DNA of 64,000 nucleotides from positions 1 through 64,000 of the forward strand of contig JAJDXG010000016.1 of assembly GCA_022823365.1 (NCBI GenBank), in the 5' to 3' direction. Positions 33,515 to 42,516 of this stretch are shown piece after piece; position 1 is the stretch's first letter; each line of letters opens with the position of its first letter. The DNA is from Gemmatimonadota bacterium. GTDB taxonomy: Bacteria; Gemmatimonadota; Gemmatimonadetes; Longimicrobiales; Gaopeijiaceae. A program made the translations under genes and the position numbers. Below the pieces are notes generated by a model. It was given only the letters and a program-made list of their open reading frames with translations. It searched no databases and was not told the origin of the DNA.

Positions 33515-35551
33515 TTGTCCAGAAGAACAATGAGGGTCTTCGCCGGCGCCGCGGCCGTTCTGGTCGCGGCGCTGGTGATTTGGGGCCCGACCCGGGCGAC
33601 TTCGCCTCAGTTCCGTCCCGGACTTCCGATCGAGGCGCTGGCCGAGACCGTGTGGATCGAGGAGTTCGACGTCTCGCCCGACGGCGGCCTCCTCGTCTTC
33701 AAGTCCGCCGCGGGCGGGTCCTACGACCTCTGGACCGTGCCCACGGCGGGAGGCGAGCCCACCCGCATCACCACGATGGCGGGCCGCGAGCTGGCACCGC
33801 GCTTCAGCCCCGACGGGCGCTGGATCGCCTTCGAAGCCGACTTCGGCGGAACGGATGTGCGCGACATCTACGTGGTGCCGTCGGGAGGAGGAGACCCACG
33901 GCGCCTTACCGAGCACCCGCTGAACGACTCCGGCATCTCGTGGGCGCCCGACAGCCGCCGGGTCTACTTCAACACCAGCATGTTCTGGGACAACTCCGTG
34001 GCGGCGGTGGACATCGAGACGGGCGAGATCGAGCGGGTGGGACCGGGGGGCAGCGGCCAACTGTCCGCCGATGGCTCCATGTTCGCTTTCACCCGCAACA
34101 CCCGCCCCGGGGACGACGCCCAGAGCAACCAGGACGTCTGGGTCATGCCGGCGACGGGCGGTGACGCACGCGCCCTCACCCCCAACACCTTCGACTGGCG
34201 CGACACCGAGCCACGCTGGTCGCCGGACGGAACCCGCCTGGCCTTCGTCTCCGACCGCAACGGCTTCAACAACCTGGGCGTGCTGGACGTGGCCACCGGC
34301 GAAGCCACCATGCTGCTCACCGAGGATATCGAGCACAGCGAGCCGCGCTGGTCCCCGGACGGCCGCTGGATCTCCTTCACCCGCAATCTCGACTACGACT
34401 ACCACATCTTCCGCATCCCCGCCGAGGGCGGCGAGCCGGAGCAGCTCACCCACGCGACGGGGGTCAACGGAGGCTCGCGGGCCACCGGCCAGACGCGCGG
34501 CGGCCATCTATGGCACCCGGACGGCGAGCACATCGTGTACACGCACTCGGGACCTTCACGGACCGGCGATCTCTGGATCCTCCCGGTCGATGGCGGGGCG
34601 CCGCGCCAGATCACCGACCACCAGCATCCCGCCGTCCGCGACCCCGCCCTGTTCGTCGAGCCGGAGTTCATCGAGTACACCAGCTTCGACGGCCTTGAAG
34701 TCGCCGGACTCGTCTACAAACCGAAGGGCGCCAGCGCCGGCGATCGCCTTCCGGGACTCTTCTTCTTCCGCGCCAACTCCAACGGACAGCATCCGAAGCA
34801 GTGGCATCCGTACGTCCAGTACTTCGTCAGCCGCGGCTACCTCGTCTTCGCGCCCAACTTCCGCGGCAGCACGGGGCGGGGAAAGGCGTACCGGCAGGCG
34901 GTGCACACCCACGGAGGCGACCACGACCTGCGCGACGCCTTCATCGGCATGGATCTGCTCGCCGGGCAGGGCTGGGTCGACCCCGGCCGGGTGGGCGCCT
35001 TCGGGGGCTCGACCGGCGGCTTCTACACCACCACCGCGGTCACCAAGGACCCCGGCCGCTTCCGCGCGGGCATCGTCTGGTACGGCTCGACCGACCTGGT
35101 CACCCTGTCGACCTACGGCGGCATGGAGGGCTGGAACCGGTTCCTGATCGGGCGCACGCCGATGGAGAACCCGCGCAACTACTACGAGCGCTCCATCATC
35201 TACCACGCCGACGAAATCGATGTCCCGCTGCTCTTCCTGTACGCGCAGGGAGACGGGGCGGCGCGCTTCCAGCAGATCGAGCAGTACGGCATCCAGGCCG
35301 AGATCCACGGCAACTGGTACGACTGGGTCGTGTACGGGGAGGAACCGCACGGCTGGTACCACTGGGGCCCCGCGAGCGTCAGGCAGTCGCTCGAGATCAT
35401 GAGCGCGATGTTCGACACCTTCATCCTGGGTGACGTGCACGACGTTCACGCGATGGCGGAGCAACAGCGCGAAGGCATCCGCATCCAGCGCAACCCGACC
35501 ATCGAACTCTGGAACTCGCTGGTCAACGGCCAACCCCCGGGCGGAGGCTGA
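33515..35551 (+). CDS. Exported S9 family peptidase (cassette A)
   Basis: A 678-residue serine peptidase with an N-terminal signal (RVFAGAAAVLVAALVIWGP), a TolB-like propeller (PRFSPDGRWIAFE, PRWSPDGTRLAFV, PRWSPDGRWISFT) and a C-terminal hydrolase domain. The triad is S499 in GGSTGG, D580 in AQGDGAARF and H612 in EEPHGW. The usual HG before the aspartate and the valine after it are changed, so that loop is divergent. TTG at 33515 has the better ribosome site (GAGGGGG); ATG at 33530 is the alternative. It lies 28 bases after the ankyrin gene, in the place the small lipoprotein holds in cassette B. Confidence 0.87.
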   Translation: MSRRTMRVFAGAAAVLVAALVIWGPTRATSPQFRPGLPIEALAETVWIEEFDVSPDGGLLVFKSAAGGSYDLWTVPTAGGEPTRITTMAGRELAPRFSPDGRWIAFEADFGGTDVRDIYVVPSGGGDPRRLTEHPLNDSGISWAPDSRRVYFNTSMFWDNSVAAVDIETGEIERVGPGGSGQLSADGSMFAFTRNTRPGDDAQSNQDVWVMPATGGDARALTPNTFDWRDTEPRWSPDGTRLAFVSDRNGFNNLGVLDVATGEATMLLTEDIEHSEPRWSPDGRWISFTRNLDYDYHIFRIPAEGGEPEQLTHATGVNGGSRATGQTRGGHLWHPDGEHIVYTHSGPSRTGDLWILPVDGGAPRQITDHQHPAVRDPALFVEPEFIEYTSFDGLEVAGLVYKPKGASAGDRLPGLFFFRANSNGQHPKQWHPYVQYFVSRGYLVFAPNFRGSTGRGKAYRQAVHTHGGDHDLRDAFIGMDLLAGQGWVDPGRVGAFGGSTGGFYTTTAVTKDPGRFRAGIVWYGSTDLVTLSTYGGMEGWNRFLIGRTPMENPRNYYERSIIYHADEIDVPLLFLYAQGDGAARFQQIEQYGIQAEIHGNWYDWVVYGEEPHGWYHWGPASVRQSLEIMSAMFDTFILGDVHDVHAMAEQQREGIRIQRNPTIELWNSLVNGQPPGGG

Positions 35552-35592
35552 CCTCGGGCGCTACGAGCCGGGACCGCGCAAAGCCGCTCCGC

Positions 35593-35639
35593 TTGATCCC
35601 CGCGCATCCGGGGCGTATTGTGGGCGTTGCTCCGCCCAC
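35593..35639 (+). promoter_or_regulatory. Promoter and start-site hairpin ahead of the cassette A susC-like gene
   Basis: TTGATC (35593-35598) and TATTGT (35616-35621) are spaced by exactly 17 bases, each matching four of six consensus bases of a sigma-70-type promoter. A perfect 7-bp hairpin overlaps the -10 end: GTGGGCG (35620-35626), loop TTGCTC, CGCCCAC (35633-35639). The hairpin may end transcripts from the S9 gene or control the new transcript. It lies in the 156-base gap before the receptor gene, suggesting that the susCD pair can be expressed apart from the upstream genes. Confidence 0.45.
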
Positions 35640-35707
35640 GTGGTGAGGCAAGCTCTTCTTTCGGGCTGACATACAGTCCATCTCTCGTTCGCAGCAGAGG
35701 AGGCCAC

Positions 35708-38626
35708 ATGGTGCATCCAAGGTCGGATCACATGAATCTGCGCGCCGGCATCGCCCGGCTGAGGAGGGCGGCCCTGGCCGCTGCCGCGGTAATTCCGCTC
35801 GCGGTGGTCTTCGGGTTCGCGACTCCCGCGACGCTCGAGGCCCAGGAGAATGGCCAGGTCATCGGCCAGGTGACCGACCAGGCCACCGGCCGTCCCCTGG
35901 TCCAGGTGCAGGTCTACCTGGCCGGCACCGGCCTGGGCACCCTGACCCGCGGCGACGGTCGCTTCCTGATCCTGAACGTGCCCACGGGCAATTACACGCT
36001 CACCGCAGAGCGCATCGGCATGCGCACGGCCACGGCGCAGATCACGGTTCAGGCAGGCGAGTCGACGACAGCCGACCTCCAGATGGAGGAGGAGGCGCTC
36101 GGACTGGACGAGATCGTGGTCACCGGCACCGCCGGCCAGGCGCGCCGCCGCGAGGTGGGCTCGTCCATCGCCCAGGTGGACGTCGCGACCCTCCCCGACC
36201 CGGTCCCGACGGTCGACCAGCTGCTGTCGGCGCGCGCGCCCGGCGTGGTCGCGGTGCGCACCTCCGGCATGTCCGGCTCCGGCTCGCAGATCCGTCTGCG
36301 CGGCAACGTAAGCGTCGCCATGTCCAACCAGCCGCTCGTCTACGTGGACGGGGTGCGCATCCGCAGCGATGGCCTGGCGCTGAACCACGCGGTCGGCCAG
36401 CACGTCGCCTTCGGGCCCAAGGACGTCATGGGCCCGCTGAACGACATCAACCCGAGCGACATCGAGCGCATCGAGATCGTGAAGGGGCCGGCCGCGACCG
36501 CCTTGTACGGAACGGAGGCGGCGGGCGGGGTCATCCAGATCTTCACCAAGCGCGGGTCCGGCGGGGAGGCGCAGTGGTCGGCCCAGATCGACCAGGGTGT
36601 CAACTGGGTGCAGGAATTCGGCCCGCCCAACGCCCCCTACATGCGCCTCGATCCCTGGCTGCGCAACGGACACCAGCAGCGCTACACCATGTCGGTCCGG
36701 GGAGGCAGCGAGATCGTCTCCTACTACGTCTCGGGGAGCCTCGACAACAACGAAGGCATCCTCCCCAACGACGCCGACCGGAAGTACCTGGGACGCATCA
36801 ACCTCGGGTTCCAGCCCCGCGACAACCTCGACGTCCAGGTCAACACCTCGATCACGCGCCAGCACGTCGAGAATTCGCCCAGCGGTTCGAGCCCCTACAG
36901 CATCTCGCACAACGGCTACAAGAGGGCGCCCCAGCGCCAGGCCCACGCCACCTACGTGCGCACATGGGAGGAGGCGGTCATCACCCGCCTGCTCGAGTAC
37001 CAGATCAACACCGATGTGGACCGCGTCGTCGCCGGCATCACCACCACCTATACGCCGATGCCGCGCTTTACCAACCGGCTCACGCTGGGCCTCGACCGGC
37101 TCGCGAGCGACATGCGCAACATCCGGCCCTTCGGCTACGTCAACGATCCCAACGGCTCCGTCTCCGACCGCACCTGGACCGCCGAGCAGCTCACGGCCGA
37201 CTACGTCGGCAGCTTCGACCTGCGGCTCACCGAGAGCTTCCGCACCAGCCTCTCGTGGGGCGGGCAGTCGGTGGTGGCGCGCGACACGGATCTGGGGGCC
37301 AGCACCAACGCGCTCCCGGGACCCGGCGAGCACACGGTCACGAGCGGTGCGTCCTATCAGGCCAGGGAGGCCCGCTCGCGCGTCGTAAACGCGGGCATTT
37401 TCGGCCAGACGCTGCTCGACTTCAGCGACCGCTACTTCCTGACCCTGGCGCTGCGCATCGACGGCAACAGCGCCTTCGGCAGCGACTTCGGACTTCAGCC
37501 CTACCCGCGCGCCACCTTCTCGTGGGTGATGTCCGACGAAGGCTTCTGGCCGCAGGACATGGGCGAGATGAAGGTGCGCGTGGCCTGGGGCCACGCCGGC
37601 AGGGCTCCGGGCGCGTTCGACGCGGTCCGGACCTGGCAGGCCATCCCCTGGCTGGGTCAGACCTCCTTCAACCCGCTCAACGTCGGAAACGAGAACCTCG
37701 GGCCCGAGCGCACCATCGAGCTGGAGGCGGGCTTCGACGGCGTCTTCTACGACGACCGCCTCAGGGTCGGGTTCACCTACTACAACCAGGAGACGCGCGA
37801 CGCGCTCATCCCGGTGCAGCTGGTACCCAGCCTGGGCTTCACGGGCTCGCAGCTGCGCAACGTGGGCGTGCTGTCCAACAAGGGCCTCGAGCTCAGCCTC
37901 GACGGCACCGTGGTGCAGAGCCGCTCGCTCAGCTGGGACATGGGGCTCACCGTCTACACCAACAAGAGCGAGGCCGTGGATCTCGGGGGCAACGCCGGAT
38001 TCGGCGTCAGTGGCGGGGGATGGCTGGAGGAGGGCCAACCGGTTCCGGCGGTCCGCTTCGACCGGCTCATGAATCCCGACGACATCGCCGAGCCTGTGGT
38101 TGAACGCAACCACATCTGGGGCCCGAACCAGCCGACGCTTACGGTCACGCCCAGCACTTCCGTGACGTTGGGCGGAGGCATCGTCGTGTCGGCGCGCGGC
38201 GAGTACATGGGCGGACACTACATCTACGACCGCCAGAGCACGACCTCGGCGCAACGCGGTCAGGTCAGCCCGCTCTGCGACGATGCCGTGCCCGCCCTCC
38301 AGGCCGGCCAGCGCGGCCAGCTGACGGCCTTCGACATCTTCACCTGCAGCGGTGAATTCAGCGCGCGCCTCGTCTATCCCAACGACTTCTTCCGCGTGCG
38401 CGACCTCACCGTGCTGACGCCCCTGCCCTTCAGCGTCCCCGGAGCGAGCACCGCCACCCTTACGCTGTCAGTGCAGAACTTCTGGACGTGGAAGAACGCG
38501 GATTTCCTCGCCATGGACCCGGAGATGGCCGGCAACGAGGGGATGAGTTCCGGGATCACGCGCTCGATCTGGGAGCATCCGCCGCCGCCGGCGAGCTTCA
38601 TCGCCTCCCTCAGGATGACCTTCTGA
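35708..38626 (+). CDS. SusC/RagA-type TonB-dependent outer-membrane receptor (cassette A)
   Basis: A 972-residue receptor. The signal peptide ends about LEAQ. A carboxypeptidase-regulatory-like domain follows (GQVIGQVTDQATGRPLVQVQ), then a TonB-box-like DEIVVTG at 134, the plug (QIRLRGNVSVAMSNQPLVYV, IEIVKGPAATALYGTEAAGG) and a barrel ending in SLRMTF, with the terminal phenylalanine recognised by the BAM complex. SusC proteins import oligomers together with the SusD lipoprotein on the cell surface. The ATG at 35708 follows GAGGAGG. It is 26 bases ahead of its SusD partner. Confidence 0.93.
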   Translation: MVHPRSDHMNLRAGIARLRRAALAAAAVIPLAVVFGFATPATLEAQENGQVIGQVTDQATGRPLVQVQVYLAGTGLGTLTRGDGRFLILNVPTGNYTLTAERIGMRTATAQITVQAGESTTADLQMEEEALGLDEIVVTGTAGQARRREVGSSIAQVDVATLPDPVPTVDQLLSARAPGVVAVRTSGMSGSGSQIRLRGNVSVAMSNQPLVYVDGVRIRSDGLALNHAVGQHVAFGPKDVMGPLNDINPSDIERIEIVKGPAATALYGTEAAGGVIQIFTKRGSGGEAQWSAQIDQGVNWVQEFGPPNAPYMRLDPWLRNGHQQRYTMSVRGGSEIVSYYVSGSLDNNEGILPNDADRKYLGRINLGFQPRDNLDVQVNTSITRQHVENSPSGSSPYSISHNGYKRAPQRQAHATYVRTWEEAVITRLLEYQINTDVDRVVAGITTTYTPMPRFTNRLTLGLDRLASDMRNIRPFGYVNDPNGSVSDRTWTAEQLTADYVGSFDLRLTESFRTSLSWGGQSVVARDTDLGASTNALPGPGEHTVTSGASYQAREARSRVVNAGIFGQTLLDFSDRYFLTLALRIDGNSAFGSDFGLQPYPRATFSWVMSDEGFWPQDMGEMKVRVAWGHAGRAPGAFDAVRTWQAIPWLGQTSFNPLNVGNENLGPERTIELEAGFDGVFYDDRLRVGFTYYNQETRDALIPVQLVPSLGFTGSQLRNVGVLSNKGLELSLDGTVVQSRSLSWDMGLTVYTNKSEAVDLGGNAGFGVSGGGWLEEGQPVPAVRFDRLMNPDDIAEPVVERNHIWGPNQPTLTVTPSTSVTLGGGIVVSARGEYMGGHYIYDRQSTTSAQRGQVSPLCDDAVPALQAGQRGQLTAFDIFTCSGEFSARLVYPNDFFRVRDLTVLTPLPFSVPGASTATLTLSVQNFWTWKNADFLAMDPEMAGNEGMSSGITRSIWEHPPPPASFIASLRMTF

Positions 38627-38652
38627 TGCGGCCCGCGAACGGAGGGAAGATC

Positions 38653-39951
38653 ATGAACGCGATCAAGAGAGAGGCGTCAGACATGCATAAGATCCGACTT
38701 GCGCGCGTTTCGCGTCGCGTGGTTCAGGTCGCCGCCGTGGCGGTTCTCGCCCTGACCGGCTGCGATCTCGAAGTTACCAATCCGGGCCCCGTGCAGGACG
38801 AGTTCCTGAACGACACGCAGGCATTCCCGTCCGTCCTCCAGGGAGTCAGGCGCGCCGCCGCGCTGGCCTACACGCGGCTGGCCTACGACTCGGGCCTGAC
38901 GAGTTTCGAGGGAACGCCGGGAGGGCTCGTCGACTCGGAGTTCTACAACGGAAAGCTCACCTCCGAGAACGTGGACGATCACTGGGATCGGGCACAGCAG
39001 GCGCGCTGGATGGCGGAGGACGGCGTGCGCCGGCTGCGCGAAGCCCTGGAGGGCGAGTTCAGCTCCAACGAGATCGCCGGAAGGCTTCTGGTTCTGTCCG
39101 GCTATGCGAACCGCACGCTCGGCCACAACATGTGCGTCGCGGTGTTCGACGGAGGGCCGGAACTGCCATCCACCGACTTCCTGACCCGCGCGGAGGAGTA
39201 CTTCACCGAGGCGATCAGCGTCGGCAACGCCTCCGGAGCCTCCGACATCGCCCTCGCCGCCCAGGCCGGGCGCGCGGACGTGCGCATGTGGCTCGGAGAC
39301 TGGAGCGGCGCCCGTGGCGACGCGTCGGGCATCCCCATGGACTTCGTGTACCAGCTCCACCACTACGATCTGGACGATTTCCCGGACCCCAACGAGGTCT
39401 ACTTCCGCGGAGCGTCGGACCCGTGGCGGGAATACACGATCTGGGGCACCTTCGCCGAGGGTTATTATACGGAGACCGGGGATCCGCGCATGGCGTGGAA
39501 CGAGATCCCGGACGCCGTCACCATGGTGTACAACCTGCCCTTCTACGTTCAGCAGAAGTTCACGAGCAAGACATCGCCGCACACTCTTGCGTCGGGACGG
39601 GAGATGCTCCTGATTCAGGCGGAGGAGATCCTGGTCAACAGCCCCGGCAACTTCCAGGCGGCGATGGATCTCATAAACCAGTTGCGCACCAGCGTCGTGA
39701 GCGACCATACGGGCGAGGCCCTGGCTCCCGCGACCGCCGCCAACGTGAACGAGGCGTGGACCGCGCTCAAGCAGGAACGACGCGTGGAGCTGTGGTTCGA
39801 CAACCGCCGCTTCGCCGACCTGCGCCGCTGGGACAACGAGGGACGCCCCGGATCGACGCCCATGGAGGACATGTCGAGCCGCAGCCGCTGCTTCCCGGTG
39901 GGCGTGACCGAGGTCGACACCAACTCGAACCCGCTCAACCGCGTGAGCTAG
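38653..39951 (+). CDS. SusD/RagB-type surface lipoprotein (cassette A)
   Basis: A 432-residue lipoprotein; lipobox LTGC puts the acylated cysteine at C37, and the mature start CDLEVTNPGPVQDEF is typical of the family. Helical TPR-like parts include AAQAGRADVRMWLGDWSGA, and the C-terminal EILVNSPGNFQAAMDLINQL and ERRVELWFDNRRFADLRRW are SusD signatures. It would cap the SusC barrel and bind substrate. The start at 38653 follows GGAGGG; an ATG ten codons later would give a more usual signal length. No polysaccharide-degrading enzymes are nearby, so the ligand may be a peptide or another oligomer. Confidence 0.9.
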   Translation: MNAIKREASDMHKIRLARVSRRVVQVAAVAVLALTGCDLEVTNPGPVQDEFLNDTQAFPSVLQGVRRAAALAYTRLAYDSGLTSFEGTPGGLVDSEFYNGKLTSENVDDHWDRAQQARWMAEDGVRRLREALEGEFSSNEIAGRLLVLSGYANRTLGHNMCVAVFDGGPELPSTDFLTRAEEYFTEAISVGNASGASDIALAAQAGRADVRMWLGDWSGARGDASGIPMDFVYQLHHYDLDDFPDPNEVYFRGASDPWREYTIWGTFAEGYYTETGDPRMAWNEIPDAVTMVYNLPFYVQQKFTSKTSPHTLASGREMLLIQAEEILVNSPGNFQAAMDLINQLRTSVVSDHTGEALAPATAANVNEAWTALKQERRVELWFDNRRFADLRRWDNEGRPGSTPMEDMSSRSRCFPVGVTEVDTNSNPLNRVS

Positions 39952-39989
39952 AAAGCCGGGGCGCGGGGGAGCCCGCCGGGAGGTCTTTG

Positions 39990-41267
39990 GTGCAGACAGG
40001 TGCGGTCGATGCCGCTCAGGACGTCATCTTCGACTGGAACCAGTTGCACAAGCGGGCCCCCCTCGCACCCGGTCGCTTCGACCTGGTCGACGAGACCCTG
40101 AGGGACGGTCTTCAGTCCCCCTCGGTCACCGACCCCACCATTGAGCAGAAGATCGAGCTCATCCACCTCATGGAGGATCTCGGCATCCGGATGGCGGATG
40201 TCGGGCTCCCCGGGGCGGGCAAACGCGCGCAGGACGACGTCCGGGCCCTTGTCGAGGAAATCCGCGACAGCCGCATGAAGCTCCGGCCCATGTGCGCCGC
40301 GCGCACCATGGTGCGCGACGTGGAGCCGATTGCCGACATCGCCCAGAAGACGGGCATGCCCATCGAGGTCTACGCCTTCATCGGCTCGAGTCCCATCCGA
40401 CTCTACGTCGAGTCCTGGACCGTGGACACGCTTCTGCGCCGCATCGAAGAGACCGTGACCTTCGCCATGCGCGAAGGTCTCGAGGTCTGCATCGTGACCG
40501 AGGACACTACGCGCTCGCGGCCGGACGTGCTGGATCCGCTCTTCCGGCAGGCGGTGCGCATGGGGGTGCGCCGCCTCTGCCTTTGTGACACCGTGGGACA
40601 TGTCACCCCGGACGGCATGAAGAACCTGTTCGACTGGACCCACTCGCTGATCCGCGGTATGGGCGAGCCGGTCGAGCTCGACTGGCACGGTCACAATGAC
40701 CGCGGGCTGGGCGTCACCAACGCCATCCTGGCCATCGAGTACGGCGCCACCCGGGCCCACGGCACGGGATTGGGCGTGGGCGAGCGGGTCGGGAACGCAT
40801 CCATCGACCAGATGCTCCTCAACCTCAAGCTGCTGGGCGAATGGGACCACGACCTTTCGAAGCTCGGCCGCTACTGCCATGCGGTGTCACGCTATTGCCG
40901 AGTGGACATCCACCCCAGCTACCCCATGGCCGGGCGCGACGCCTTCCGCACCGGCACCGGCGTGCACGCCGCGGCGATCATCAAGGCGCTCAAGCGAGGT
41001 GACCGGAAGCTGGCCGACCGGGTGTATTCGGGCGTGCCCGCCAACTGGTTCGGCCGCGGGCAGGAGATCGAGATCGGCCACATGAGCGGGCTGTCCAACG
41101 TCAGTTACTGGCTTGCCTCGCGCCGCATTCCCGCCGACGACGAACTGCGCTCGGCGATTCTGACCCGCGCGAAATCGTCCAATCGCGTCCTCACCGACGA
41201 GGAGATCCTGGAGATCGTCCGGGCGCATCGGGGCGACCCGGTGGAGGAGGCGATCGCGGAACGCTGA
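39990..41267 (+). CDS. LeuA-like acyl-CoA-dependent synthase/lyase (HMGL-like family)
   Basis: A 425-residue TIM-barrel enzyme of the isopropylmalate synthase / homocitrate synthase / HMG-CoA lyase family. The metal and catalytic entry D34ETLRDGLQS and the zinc-binding WHGHNDRGLG are clear; GLGVGERVGNASIDQ is typical of the synthase branch. It lacks the long C-terminal allosteric domain of LeuA. Citramalate, isopropylmalate or another 2-oxoacid condensation are all possible. The GTG at 39990 follows GGGAGG at 39978-39983. It lies 38 bases after susD and may be cotranscribed. It is the only clearly cytoplasmic enzyme in this cassette. Confidence 0.85.
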   Translation: MQTGAVDAAQDVIFDWNQLHKRAPLAPGRFDLVDETLRDGLQSPSVTDPTIEQKIELIHLMEDLGIRMADVGLPGAGKRAQDDVRALVEEIRDSRMKLRPMCAARTMVRDVEPIADIAQKTGMPIEVYAFIGSSPIRLYVESWTVDTLLRRIEETVTFAMREGLEVCIVTEDTTRSRPDVLDPLFRQAVRMGVRRLCLCDTVGHVTPDGMKNLFDWTHSLIRGMGEPVELDWHGHNDRGLGVTNAILAIEYGATRAHGTGLGVGERVGNASIDQMLLNLKLLGEWDHDLSKLGRYCHAVSRYCRVDIHPSYPMAGRDAFRTGTGVHAAAIIKALKRGDRKLADRVYSGVPANWFGRGQEIEIGHMSGLSNVSYWLASRRIPADDELRSAILTRAKSSNRVLTDEEILEIVRAHRGDPVEEAIAER

Positions 41268-41287
41268 GAGGGAGATTCCGTCCGGCC

Positions 41288-41773
41288 CTACCCACCCAGA
41301 CGGAGCGACCACCCCGTCATGAATTCCGTGATCGGACCCCCGGTGGTTCCCGCCGGGTCTCCCTCGATCGACAGGAGCAACCCCAGGCCGAGCGCGGCGC
41401 CGACGCCCACTGCAGCCCAGGTGCGGGTCTGGTTCAACTCCCTGCGGGAGATGGCCTCGATGTCGGATATCGCGAAGGAAACCGGATCCGTCGCCGCCGA
41501 TCCCAGTTCCGGCAGCAGGTTCAGCCGTCCACCTTCCAGGTCGACCACGGTGCCTTCAACCTGCGTTCTCCTTTCCAGTTGCGCGGGAAGCCGGTCGACG
41601 GCCTGCTCGAACACGCGCAGCCGCACCGCTTCCCCCGGCGCCACGCTCTCCACCCCCGCCTGCGTATAGCTGTAGCAGCCGGTCACGAGCGGAAGCGCGA
41701 GCCCGAGGAACACCCGGAGTCGGCGACGCAGGCTCCGGCATCGGAAGGGTCGGACCAGGTTCCCTTGCTTCAT
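41288..41773 (-). CDS. Small lipoprotein, GCYSY family
   Basis: A 161-residue predicted lipoprotein with lipobox VTGC followed by YSYTQAGVESVAPGEAVRL. A compact beta-rich domain (QVEGTVVDLEGGRLNLLPE) and a hydrophobic helix near the C-terminus (TWAAVGVGAALGLGLLLSI) complete it. It matches the lipoprotein at 51785 in order of parts: GC-aromatic-SY, a (V/I)APxxxxR block, the beta domain, and a late glycine-rich helix after a run of charged residues. I do not know the function. The ATG at 41773 is chosen because it begins a normal lipoprotein signal. It lies downstream of cassette A in reverse orientation. Confidence 0.7.
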   Translation of the reverse strand: MKQGNLVRPFRCRSLRRRLRVFLGLALPLVTGCYSYTQAGVESVAPGEAVRLRVFEQAVDRLPAQLERRTQVEGTVVDLEGGRLNLLPELGSAATDPVSFAISDIEAISRRELNQTRTWAAVGVGAALGLGLLLSIEGDPAGTTGGPITEFMTGWSLRLGG

Positions 41774-41999
41774 GGGCAAACACCTGAGGAGGGCTGCGGG
41801 ACGAAACGGGAGACAGCGCGCCTCCCAAGGTAATAGCGTGGTTGCCGGAAGTAACGTTGGCCATCGAAGCGTGCACTCAGACAGACAACACTTCATTGGC
41901 AACGACTGTCCAAGAGAGTGTGCGACTCCGTCCCGAACCCGCCGGCTGGCCCCACGCGCCCGGCCCTGCGACACCACGCCCACAGGAGCTGATCCCAGC

Positions 42000-42392
42000 A
42001 TGTCCCGACTCATTGCCCTCGCCCTCGCTCTCACGCTCGCCTCCGTTCCCGCCAGCCGGGCGGCGGCCCAGACTTCCTCCGACTTCTCAGCCGTCCTGGG
42101 CGCCTGGGAGATGACCCTCGAGACACCGCGCGGCAGCATGACCCAGACGCTGACCTTCGTGGCTGAAGACGACGAGTTGACCGGCTCGGCGATGGCCCCC
42201 AACGGCACCATCCAGCTTCAGGACGTTGCCTTCGAAGATGGCCGGATCAGCTTCCAGGTGACGCGCAGCTTCCGCAATCGCGAGATCACCCAGAGCTACA
42301 GCGCCACCATCGAAGGTGACCGGATGACGGGCACCGTCTCGGGCGCGCGCGGCGGAGATCGGGAGTTCACCGCGGTGCGTTCCACCACCTGA
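42000..42392 (+). CDS. Small secreted lipocalin-like protein
   Basis: A 130-residue exported protein. The signal peptide (LIALALALTLASVPASRAAAQ) is followed by a compact all-beta domain: GAWEMTLETPRGSMTQTLTF, LTGSAMAPNGTIQLQDVAFE, ISFQVTR and YSATIEGDRMTGTVSG. This pattern recurs in small 'TIGR/lipocalin-like' periplasmic proteins of Gemmatimonadota and Acidobacteria, with no proven role. CAGGAG lies about 14 bases ahead of the ATG at 42000. The 226-base gap to the divergent lipoprotein gene must hold both promoters; none stands out. Confidence 0.72.
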   Translation: MSRLIALALALTLASVPASRAAAQTSSDFSAVLGAWEMTLETPRGSMTQTLTFVAEDDELTGSAMAPNGTIQLQDVAFEDGRISFQVTRSFRNREITQSYSATIEGDRMTGTVSGARGGDREFTAVRSTT

Positions 42393-42516
42393 CTGCGCCC
42401 GGACGCGCGCGGCCGCCCGTTTCGCGTTAGCATCCCTTCCACCACATCGCCCCACCGCGCCTTGCGGGCGGTGGCCGGCGAGAGCGACCGGGATGCACCA
42501 CATGCGGGAGGAGACC

